Below, one piece after another: positions 43,500 through 50,750 of a stretch of DNA of 64,000 nucleotides. A program made the position numbers and the translations under genes. The stretch's first letter is position 1. Each line of letters opens with the position of its first letter. The stretch is taken from the NCBI GenBank assembly GCA_965222725.1, contig OZ244969.1, positions 2,418,001 through 2,482,000 on the forward strand, given 5' to 3'. Below the pieces are notes generated by a model. The model had not been told where the DNA came from and made no database searches. It saw only the letters and a list, made by a program, of their open reading frames with translations. The DNA comes from GCA-2748575 sp965222725. GTDB taxonomy: Bacteria; Pseudomonadota; Gammaproteobacteria; Pseudomonadales; Ketobacteraceae.

Positions 43500-43874
43500 A
43501 GTTGTTTTCCCCTCTCTCCTGCGCGCGAGTCTGGCTGCGCTGCGCTTTACCTTGCCTTGTTCTCTTTATTAAACTGGCCCGCGACCTGGATTGCGGTCCG
43601 CATACTGCAGCGCATTTATTGTGGTTGTGCTGTGCGGATACGGTCTGGTGGAACCAGCGGTGATATCCCTGGTTGCCAGGGTCCGGTTATCGGGTGTCGC
43701 TATTTCACCTATAGGTTAATAGGTGTTCGGCTATAATGTTATAGGCGAATGTCGGAGTCAAGGGGATCCCGGGCCTGGCATGGTGCCCGGGAAGAGTGCC
43801 CGGGAAGAGTGCAGCACCACTGAGTGCGCTAAGTAGTTGATGAAAAATGACATTTTCAGGACGGTGAAAAGCTG
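43500..43874. promoter_or_regulatory. Divergent promoter region with short repeats, hydrolase / TetR gene
   Basis: CACCTA (43706-43711) and TAGGTG (43720-43725) form an inverted repeat just before a TATAAT at 43732-43737, a plausible TetR operator and -10 box. Two direct copies of GTGCCCGGGAAGA lie at 43783-43808. GCTGGTGGTAAAAAA occurs at 43871-43885 and 43887-43901, the first copy overlapping the start codon. No other gene is visible. Confidence 0.5.
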
Positions 43875-44558
43875 GTGGTAAAAAAGGCTGGTGGTAAAAA
43901 AGCAAAAGGGCTTACCCGGGAGCAGAGCAAGGCCCTGACCCGGGAAAAAATTCTGATGGCGACGGTGGATACCCTGGTAGAAGAGGGGGCTCACGGCTTC
44001 AGTATGAACAAGGTGGCCAAGCGTGCCGGCATTGCCCAGCCCAGCTTTTACGTGCATTTCGCCAATCTGGACGAGCTGTTTCAGGCGGTCACCGACGAAG
44101 CCTTTGTACGCTATATCGAGCCCATGCAAAAAACCCTGCAGGCCGTATTGCAGGACATCGATATCGACAAGGTCAAGGGCGTGCTCGATAACATGTTCCT
44201 GCTGGCGTTTGATGTGATACGGGATCAGAAAGATATTGTGCGCATGATCTGGGCGGAGCGGGAGCAGACCAAGTCGCCCTTTGCCCATTATCTGCGCAAG
44301 GTGGATGACTACCTGGTGGTTGGCTGGGGTGAGGTGCTGATCAGTATCGGGCTGATGTCAGAAAAAGAGCGCGGCAGTGTGCGCCTGAAGATTTTTATCG
44401 AAGGTTGCCTGGCATTACTGGAGCGTTATGTGACCCGCTGGCTCGATGGTGATTTTACGGATGAAAAACCGTTGGTGGATGTGCTCACCGGTTTTGTGAT
44501 GAACTTCTGGGCGGTGGAAATTGAAGCGCTGTATCAGGAGCGAAACCGCGCCAGATAG
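43875..44558 (+). CDS. TetR-family transcriptional regulator
   Basis: The 227-residue product has a lysine-rich N-terminal extension (KKAGGKKAKG), then a TetR helix-turn-helix at about 22-68 (TREKILMATVDTLVEEGAHG, FSMNKVAKRAGIAQPSFYVH). A helical ligand domain follows. The GTG start at 43875 lies in the first of two 15-base direct copies, so the start is uncertain. It is divergent from the serine hydrolase, which is the probable target along with itself. The ligand is not known. Confidence 0.87.
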   Translation: MVKKAGGKKAKGLTREQSKALTREKILMATVDTLVEEGAHGFSMNKVAKRAGIAQPSFYVHFANLDELFQAVTDEAFVRYIEPMQKTLQAVLQDIDIDKVKGVLDNMFLLAFDVIRDQKDIVRMIWAEREQTKSPFAHYLRKVDDYLVVGWGEVLISIGLMSEKERGSVRLKIFIEGCLALLERYVTRWLDGDFTDEKPLVDVLTGFVMNFWAVEIEALYQERNRAR

Positions 44559-44632
44559 AATTAAAAATCGCTAAGCAGAGCGCAACAGGCAGCCGGGGAA
44601 CTGCTGATCAAAATCCTGTGATGGAATCCGGT

Positions 44633-44675
44633 AAAACCGTTTGCTGCGGTGTTAACCGGTGCAGCAAACGGTTTT
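44633..44675. terminator. Perfect bidirectional terminator hairpin
   Basis: AAAACCGTTTGCTGC (44633-44647) pairs without mismatch with GCAGCAAACGGTTTT (44661-44675) around a 13-nt loop, ending in T's on both strands. It separates the convergent TetR and DUF1329 genes. Confidence 0.9.
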
Positions 44676-44713
44676 CTTCTTGCTATCCAGACATCTCAGA
44701 CAATCTTGGCCGA

Positions 44714-46072
44714 TTAACGGCGACCCATACGCCGAATAGCGGCGGGGGTAAAATCCCGGCGATCCGCCAGCACACCAAACTGTACCGGTTGCTCTTCTTC
44801 ATTATGCAGGCCCAGGGCAAGATATCGCTCGGAGTTAAGATCGTGAATCACTTCCGCGGCATACATGGGGGTGGAGGCATAGTAAAACTGCACCGCATAG
44901 CCTTCGGCTACCCGCCAGATATGGCCCCGGCCATCGTAATGATCAATCACCGAAATCTGCCAGGAATCCTCGTCGATATACATGGTGCGGCGTGAATAGA
45001 TATTGCGCTCGCCTTCCTTGAGTGTGGCATCCACCACCCACACCCGGTGCAGTTCGTAACGGGTCAGATCCTTGTTCAGGTGGCCGCTTTTCAGAATGTC
45101 TTCATAGCGGTTGGCTTTGGAGGCCAGTTCATAGTTGTTGTAGGGAATATAGATTTCCTTTTTGCCCAGCAGTTTCCACTGGTACTTGTCCGGTGCACCG
45201 GAAAACAGGTCAAAGTTATCGGCAGTCCGCAGGCCGTCGGCGGCAGTACCCGGGCCGTCATAGGCCACCTGAGGGGCGCGCCTTACCCGGCGCTGACCGG
45301 CATTGTAGATCCAGGCCTTGCGTGGTTCCGCCAGCTGGTTAATGGTTTCGTGCACCAGCAACACGTTGCCGGTTAAACGGGCAGGAGCGGTTACCCGCTG
45401 CATGAAGTACACCAGCACATTGTCGTCGGTGTCTTCCTTGTCGCCGCCAATATAGGAACCGGTAATGGCTCTTTCATCAAACTTGATCAGATTATACTGG
45501 CCGCTGCGCTGCACGATGGCCTGTACCACTTCACGCTCCATACCGCCGCCCCGGTAACGGGTAATGTGGTTCCAGATGGCTTCCAGACCATTCTTGGGAA
45601 TGGGGAAGGGGATGGCTTCTTTCCAGTTCTCCACACCATTGCCGTTGGCCACCAGTGATGCAGTTGTAGCGTTTTCTTTCGCTGCATCGTACACCCGTTT
45701 GGGCAGGGCCACGCTGCGGTGGCTGGGGTAAATGTCCATGCGGTAACTGTCAGGGTATTTCTGGAACAGCGCCAGTTGCCCCTGGGTCAGTTTTTCCCGG
45801 TGCTCGTTCAGGTTGTCTTTGGTAATGCTGAACAGCGGCTTTTCCCCCGGGTAGGGATTGATCATGTGTGTGCCCGGCTCATAGGCCACCGGTGGTTGTT
45901 TGAGCCCGCCGGTCCAGGCCGGAATGGTGCCTTCCTTGTTGCCGGCTTTTTCTGCGCCGATCGGCGTGAGTTCGTTCCCCAGTTGTTCCGCTTCCCTGGC
46001 GGTGACAGCAGCCATCGCTGGTACGCTCACACACACCGCAGTGGCCAAGGCTATTCCCCGTAAAAACCTCAT
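44714..46072 (-). CDS. DUF1329-family exported protein
   Basis: The 452-residue product has a signal peptide (MRFLRGIALATAVCVSVPAM) and a mature region starting VTAREAEQLGNELTPIGAEK, then GTIPAWTGG, which is the hallmark of DUF1329. These proteins resemble LolA/LolB lipid carriers and are common beside DUF1302 and RND genes in steroid- and hydrocarbon-degrading gammaproteobacteria. No DUF1302 partner is adjacent here. AAGGGG lies 7 bases before the ATG. The role is likely hydrophobic compound handling in the periplasm, by inference. Confidence 0.88.
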   Translation of the reverse strand: MRFLRGIALATAVCVSVPAMAAVTAREAEQLGNELTPIGAEKAGNKEGTIPAWTGGLKQPPVAYEPGTHMINPYPGEKPLFSITKDNLNEHREKLTQGQLALFQKYPDSYRMDIYPSHRSVALPKRVYDAAKENATTASLVANGNGVENWKEAIPFPIPKNGLEAIWNHITRYRGGGMEREVVQAIVQRSGQYNLIKFDERAITGSYIGGDKEDTDDNVLVYFMQRVTAPARLTGNVLLVHETINQLAEPRKAWIYNAGQRRVRRAPQVAYDGPGTAADGLRTADNFDLFSGAPDKYQWKLLGKKEIYIPYNNYELASKANRYEDILKSGHLNKDLTRYELHRVWVVDATLKEGERNIYSRRTMYIDEDSWQISVIDHYDGRGHIWRVAEGYAVQFYYASTPMYAAEVIHDLNSERYLALGLHNEEEQPVQFGVLADRRDFTPAAIRRMGRR

Positions 46073-46302
46073 TCATATTCCCCTTATAAAAATCAAAGTT
46101 GCGCCGGCGAGTATATAAGAAGCCTCTGGAGAAAACGTTTTCCGTTAACAAAGATGCTACAAAAATGAGTGACATCAGAGGTTTGGATAAACCGGACTTA
46201 TGCGTCACTGTAATTGCCGGTATTTTGACTGTCAGTTCATTAAAAAACGTCTAGCCTTAACAGCATGTGCCGGAATTTTATTGAGCCATCATTTTTGCTG
46301 CT

Positions 46303-47595
46303 ATGAACCTATTATTCAGACTGTTTACGTGCACAGCGCTGTTGTTATTGTCACAGACTTCGGTCGCGGAGTTTCGCTGGGATGCCTCCGGCTTTGCCAC
46401 TATCGGCGCCGGTAAAACCAATCGCGATGAGCTGTTGTACATGGATTACGACGGCGACTGGAGTGTCGATTCCGATACCATGCTGGGGCTGCAGCTGGTG
46501 GTGGAACCCCTGGATCGATTGTCGCTCACCGGGCAAGTGGTTACCCGTGGCCACAGCTTTGATGATGTGGGGGAATACAGCACTGAAATTGAATGGCTGT
46601 TTGCCAGTTACAATCTGGCGGAAAGCACCCGGGTAAGAGCCGGCCGTTTACGTACACCCTATCAGTATTATTCCGAATCCCTGGAAGTGGGTTATTCCTA
46701 TGTGTGGGTGCGGCCGCCGCCCAACGTGTATGCGTTTCTGTTCGAGCCCTTTTCCCATTTTGACGGCGTGGATCTGAGTTATACCCATTACGGCGATGAC
46801 GTTGATACCGAATTCAAGCTGCTATACGGCACCCAGGAAGGGGCTTTTCTGGAGACCAGGGTTGATATTGAACAGTTGTGGGGCTTCAGTGTTGCCACCC
46901 GCTGGCAGGATCTTACCCTGCGCTACGGGTTTCTGGATCACACCATCAACCTGACGGTGCCCCAGTTTGATCCTTTGGTGGATGCGCTTCAGCAGACGGG
47001 TGACAGTCTGGCCATGTTCGCTATTCCCGATCCGGGCTTTGCCGATCTTACCCGCCTGTACGAGCTGCGCAACGGGCGCATGCGCTATCACAGCCTGGCG
47101 CTGGACTGGCGCCTGGGGCACTGGAACCTGATTGCAGAACGCTATGAACTGGAACCGCCGGACAAGGGGCTGGATAATTCCTCCCGCGGCTGGTACCTGT
47201 CCATTGCCCGGCAAATGGGGGATTTTACGCCCTATTTTGTGGTTGGCGCCTACAAGAGCGCCATGGGCAAGGAAATGTTTGATGAGATTGATGCGGTTTT
47301 TGCTGCCATGGAGCCGTATTATCCAATGTTGCCGCAGCCGGTAATTGATGGGCTTGCCGAACTGGAATCCAACGCTGAATTCGCCCTCAAGCAATATGTG
47401 GTGGGGCAGCGCAGTTACACCACCGGGTTGCGCTGGGATTTTCATTCCCGAATGGCGTTGAAAACCGAACTGGAATATCTGGAATTTTCCCGCGGCTCTA
47501 CCGGGCACTTCATTGGCAAGACGATAGCTGAAGATCGTCGTCAGGATCCCAACGATGCACTGGCCATCACCATCGTTCTGGATGTGGTGTTCTGA
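46303..47595 (+). CDS. Porin-like outer-membrane protein
   Basis: The 430-residue product has a signal peptide (LFRLFTCTALLLLSQTSVA) and many amphipathic strands with the phrase WDASGFATIGAGKT at the start and ITIVLDVVF at the end, which suits a 16- to 18-stranded beta barrel. Its stop codon overlaps the start of the next gene, so it is coupled with a PstS-like binding protein. Such pairs occur in other gammaproteobacteria. Whether it transports phosphate is not known. Confidence 0.75.
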   Translation: MNLLFRLFTCTALLLLSQTSVAEFRWDASGFATIGAGKTNRDELLYMDYDGDWSVDSDTMLGLQLVVEPLDRLSLTGQVVTRGHSFDDVGEYSTEIEWLFASYNLAESTRVRAGRLRTPYQYYSESLEVGYSYVWVRPPPNVYAFLFEPFSHFDGVDLSYTHYGDDVDTEFKLLYGTQEGAFLETRVDIEQLWGFSVATRWQDLTLRYGFLDHTINLTVPQFDPLVDALQQTGDSLAMFAIPDPGFADLTRLYELRNGRMRYHSLALDWRLGHWNLIAERYELEPPDKGLDNSSRGWYLSIARQMGDFTPYFVVGAYKSAMGKEMFDEIDAVFAAMEPYYPMLPQPVIDGLAELESNAEFALKQYVVGQRSYTTGLRWDFHSRMALKTELEYLEFSRGSTGHFIGKTIAEDRRQDPNDALAITIVLDVVF

Positions 47596-48191
47596 TGATG
47601 GCCCTGCGAACTCTACTCAAACCCCTGTTACTCGCCCTGGCCCTGCTGCTGGGTTCACTCCTGCACGCTGAAGCCCGCGCTGACATGCTGGTGGTGGTGA
47701 ATGAACACAACCCGCTGGAATCGCTTACCCTGAAAGAAGTGAAGCAGTTGTTTCTTGGCCGCATGCGGCGTTTTCCTGCCATCGACAGCGATGTGAACGT
47801 ACTGGACCGGGAAGAAGCTTCAACCGCGCACCGGGATTTTTACCGCCATGTGGTGGGTATGGATCCCAACCGGTTGAAGCGTTATCGCGCCCGTTACCTG
47901 TTCAGTGGTCAGGGCCGATTGCCGGAAACGATCCAGGGGCAGAAAGCGCTTCTTGAAAAGGTCCGGGCAAGCAAGAGTGCCGTGGGCTATATTGCTTTGC
48001 CGAAAGCGGCACCGTTGCCAGCGGGGATCAAAGTGGTGTACCGCGAGCCCATGCCGGACCCTGATCCTGTTAATCTACCCGCGGAGAAGGCGTCCGTGGA
48101 AAAAGTGTCTGAGGACAAGATGCCTGCGCAAGCACTACCTGAGCAAGAAGTCCATTCACAAGCGCTACCAGCAGAAGCCGGCGTGCAGTAA
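47595..48191 (+). CDS. PstS-like (phosphate-binding-type) substrate-binding domain protein
   Basis: The 198-residue product starts at an ATG that shares a base with the previous stop codon. A signal peptide (LLKPLLLALALLLGSLLHA) is followed by a short PBP-like domain with SLTLKEVKQLFLGRMRRFP, FYRHVVGMDPNRLKRYR and SKSAVGYIALP, as in the C-terminal lobe of PstS-like proteins. The last 45 residues are acidic, Pro/Glu/Ala-rich and probably disordered. It is much shorter than true PstS, so ligand binding is uncertain. Confidence 0.72.
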   Translation: MMALRTLLKPLLLALALLLGSLLHAEARADMLVVVNEHNPLESLTLKEVKQLFLGRMRRFPAIDSDVNVLDREEASTAHRDFYRHVVGMDPNRLKRYRARYLFSGQGRLPETIQGQKALLEKVRASKSAVGYIALPKAAPLPAGIKVVYREPMPDPDPVNLPAEKASVEKVSEDKMPAQALPEQEVHSQALPAEAGVQ

Positions 48192-48206
48192 CGCGGCTTC
48201 TGCTGG
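48168..48206. terminator. Long perfect hairpin at the junction of two convergent genes
   Basis: CCAGCAGAAGCCG (48168-48180) and CGGCTTCTGCTGG (48194-48206) are a perfect 13-bp inverted repeat with a 13-nt loop. It overlaps the last codons of the PstS-like gene and ends one base before the flavodoxin gene's stop codon. It has no T-run, so it may instead stabilise or shield mRNA ends. Confidence 0.55.
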
Positions 48207-48207
48207 A

Positions 48208-48678
48208 TCAGATCAGGCCGGCCTCCAGGCTGGCCGCCATATAAAGCCCCAGCTCCTGACAATCCTCCAGAAAGCTTTCCTGAAAATCGCCACGACAGAG
48301 CACCACCTCATGGGCCTGACGCCAGCGTAAGCCGGTAATAATGGTTTCCACTGCACGCCGGGTGCCGGTGCCGTCGTGACCGGCACGGATATACAGGGCG
48401 TAGGGCAGTCCCTGCATTTTTTCCAGGCAGGGGTAATAGCAACGGTCGAAAAAGTCTTTCAGGGCACCGCTCATATAGCCCAGGTTTTCGGTGGTACCCA
48501 GGATAATGGCATTGCAGGCAAACACATCCTCCGGTGTGGTATCAAAGGGCGACTTCAGCAGGGTTTCCACTTCGGTGATGTCTTCCTGTGTTGCACCTGT
48601 CAGCACTTTTTCCGCCAGCTTGCGGGTATTGGGTGACGGCATGTGCGCCACAATCAGTAATCGCTTCTTATCGGCCAT
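48208..48678 (-). CDS. Flavodoxin-family protein (NAD(P)H:FMN reductase-like)
   Basis: The 156-residue product has the flavodoxin P-loop-like start KRLLIVAHMPSPNTRKLAEK and the loop ILGTTENLGYMSGALKDFFD, which binds FMN in WrbA- and FMN-reductase-type proteins. The role is likely redox, with cytoplasmic localisation. It lies in convergent orientation with the PstS-like gene. The substrate is not determined. Confidence 0.83.
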   Translation of the reverse strand: MADKKRLLIVAHMPSPNTRKLAEKVLTGATQEDITEVETLLKSPFDTTPEDVFACNAIILGTTENLGYMSGALKDFFDRCYYPCLEKMQGLPYALYIRAGHDGTGTRRAVETIITGLRWRQAHEVVLCRGDFQESFLEDCQELGLYMAASLEAGLI

Positions 48679-48806
48679 CCTGTCCTCCTGCCGGCACGTT
48701 GTACCAAGGCTGATTTGGTAGATTCTTCATCAATCGGCACGATCGGTGTTTTGCGTCTGATTCATGTTACACTTCGCTCTTCATACAGCAAACGAAAGAG
48801 AGAATC

Positions 48807-49424
48807 ATGAGCGATAAATACCAAGCCACTGAAGAACAGGCCTGTTATGGCATCGGTTATCAGACCGGGCACCAGCTGACCCAACAGAAATTTGAAGGAT
48901 TCAGCGTGGAAGCCCTGCTGGATGGATTAACCGATGCGCTGAACGGCCAGCCACCTGCAGTGACACCGGATGACATTAACGCCGCATTCAAGGTTATTAA
49001 TGAACGTTTGCAAGAGCAGCAACAGCAACAGGCCAAAGAACTGTCCGCCGAAGGCGAGAAGTTCCTGGCGGAAAACGCCAAGCGCGACGAAGTGACAGTA
49101 ACTGAAACCGGCCTGCAGTTTGAAGTGCTTCAGGAAGGCAGCGGTGAAAAACCGGTGGCCACTTCCACCGTCAGCACCCACTATCACGGCACCCTGATTG
49201 ACGGCACCGTATTCGACAGCTCCTATGAGCGTGGACAGCCTGCGGAATTTCCGGTAAACGGTGTAATTGCCGGCTGGACCGAAGCCCTGCAAATGATGCC
49301 GGTAGGTTCCAAGTGGCGTTTGTATGTGCCCTATAACCTGGCCTACGGTGAGCGTGGTGCCGGTGGTGCGATCGGGCCTTACTCCACGCTGATTTTTGAT
49401 GTGGAACTTCTGGAAATCAAATAA
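48807..49424 (+). CDS. fklB: FKBP-type peptidyl-prolyl isomerase with dimerisation domain
   Basis: The 205-residue product has an N-terminal helical dimerisation region (about 1-90, including LQEQQQQQAKEL) and a C-terminal FKBP catalytic domain (about 110-205) with VSTHYHGTLIDGTVFDSSYE, GWTEALQMMPVGSKWRLYVP and the late LIFDVELLEI. It matches FkpA/FklB (FKBP22) layout, but no signal peptide is present, which favours cytoplasmic FklB. GAGAG lies upstream of the ATG. It is next to slyD on the same strand. Confidence 0.9.
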   Translation: MSDKYQATEEQACYGIGYQTGHQLTQQKFEGFSVEALLDGLTDALNGQPPAVTPDDINAAFKVINERLQEQQQQQAKELSAEGEKFLAENAKRDEVTVTETGLQFEVLQEGSGEKPVATSTVSTHYHGTLIDGTVFDSSYERGQPAEFPVNGVIAGWTEALQMMPVGSKWRLYVPYNLAYGERGAGGAIGPYSTLIFDVELLEIK

Positions 49425-49465
49425 CCGGATTAATTCAAGACAAGGGTTAATACGAGAAATACTGA

Positions 49466-49948
49466 ATGGAAATCACAAAAGATTGTGTTGCGCAGTTCCA
49501 CTACACCCTGATCGATGATCAGGGTGATACTCTGGAATCCTCCCGCGACGGTGAACCCATGGCCTATCTTCATGGTCATAACAACATTATCAAGGGGCTG
49601 GAAACCGCCCTGGAAGGCAAACAGAAAGGCGACAGCTTTTCGGTAACAGTGGCACCGGAAGACGCCTACGGTGAACGCCGCGACGGCATGGAACAACGGG
49701 TGCCGGTAAAGCATATGATGGGCGCCAAACGCTGGAAAAAAGGCATGGCCGGCTGGATCAAAACCGATCAGGGGCAGCGCCAGTTCACCGTGGTGAAGGT
49801 GGGCAAGTTCATGGCGGATGTGGATTTCAATCATCCGCTGGCGGGCAAGACACTGACCTTTGACGTGGAAGTGATGGATGTGCGCGAAGCCACGGCAGAG
49901 GAAATTTCTCACCGTCACGCCCATGGGGTTGGCGGGCATCACCATTGA
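49466..49948 (+). CDS. slyD: SlyD-type FKBP peptidyl-prolyl isomerase
   Basis: The 160-residue product has the SlyD pattern: FHYTLIDDQGDTLESSRDGE, YLHGHNNIIKGLETALEGK, an inserted 'flap' domain (EDAYGERRDGMEQRVPVK onward) and a short His-rich end (HRHAHGVGGHHH) where metal can bind. The tail is shorter than in E. coli SlyD, which has many cysteines. It is cytoplasmic, with chaperone and metal (nickel) roles in the family. It lies 41 bases after fklB. Confidence 0.92.
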   Translation: MEITKDCVAQFHYTLIDDQGDTLESSRDGEPMAYLHGHNNIIKGLETALEGKQKGDSFSVTVAPEDAYGERRDGMEQRVPVKHMMGAKRWKKGMAGWIKTDQGQRQFTVVKVGKFMADVDFNHPLAGKTLTFDVEVMDVREATAEEISHRHAHGVGGHHH

Positions 49949-49989
49949 AGCCGGTATTTGATAACGGGGATTTTTAATCGGGGGCATTT

Positions 49990-50385
49990 ATGAGCGACAG
50001 CAACACACATTCCAAACTGATTGGTTATATTCTGTGGATTTTCGGCTTTCTGGGTGCCCACCGGTTTTACTACGGCAAACCCGTTACCGGCACCATCTGG
50101 TTTTTTACCCTGGGGCTCTTCTTTATTGGCTGGATCATTGACCTGTTTCTGATTCCCGGCATGGACCGCGATGCGGACCACAAATATATCGAAGGCCGCA
50201 TTGATTACACCATTGCCTGGGTGTTGCTGACCTTCCTGGGCATGTTCGGCATTCACCGCCTGTACATGGGCAAATGGCTGACGGCCTTGTTGTGGTTTTT
50301 AACAGGCGGATTATTCCTGTTGGGCTATCTTTATGATTACTGGACCCTGAACGAGCAGGTGTCGGAAATCAACAGCGAGCCGTAG
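49990..50385 (+). CDS. TM2-domain membrane protein
   Basis: The 131-residue product carries the TM2 domain pattern twice: LIGYILWIFGFLGAHRFYYG and IAWVLLTFLGMFGIHRLYMG, each with a glycine-His-Arg-Phe/Leu-Tyr motif and paired hydrophobic segments. TM2 proteins are small inner-membrane proteins of unknown role in bacteria. GGGG sits before the ATG. It is 41 bases downstream of slyD and may share its transcript. Confidence 0.85.
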   Translation: MSDSNTHSKLIGYILWIFGFLGAHRFYYGKPVTGTIWFFTLGLFFIGWIIDLFLIPGMDRDADHKYIEGRIDYTIAWVLLTFLGMFGIHRLYMGKWLTALLWFLTGGLFLLGYLYDYWTLNEQVSEINSEP

Positions 50386-50437
50386 TGAGTCGTCATAGGC
50401 CGAGGGAAGCCACCGGATAACCAATCAAGCAGGTTTT

Positions 50438-50728
50438 ATGAGTAATCAACGCAAACACCAGCGCACAGCCTTAAAGGTCAAATTCAAGATCTGGCATGAC
50501 TCCTTCGGGGAAGCGCTGGTCATGACGCGGGATGTGTCCGACGGTGGCGTGTTTCTGATTACGGAAAAAACCGAGGTGGATATTCCCCCGGCAGGCACCA
50601 TCATTCAGGGGCAGGTACAGGACGTGATGGAAGACCCGCCCCTGGTGGTGATGGAAGTGGTAAGAATTGAACCCATGGGGGTGGGGTTAAGATTTATTGA
50701 AGACCGCGAGGCTGAACCGAAGGCCTGA
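50438..50728 (+). CDS. PilZ-domain protein, c-di-GMP-binding type
   Basis: The 96-residue product is almost only a PilZ domain: the RxxxR site in NQRKHQR near the start and the second motif DVSDGGVF at about 32-39, which together bind cyclic di-GMP, then a beta-barrel end (VVRIEPMGVGLRF). It probably responds to the second messenger as a stand-alone adaptor. Its stop lies in a palindrome-rich junction with recQ, which converges on it. Confidence 0.88.
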   Translation: MSNQRKHQRTALKVKFKIWHDSFGEALVMTRDVSDGGVFLITEKTEVDIPPAGTIIQGQVQDVMEDPPLVVMEVVRIEPMGVGLRFIEDREAEPKA

Positions 50729-50750
50729 TACTTTCTCTTGCTACCTGAGC

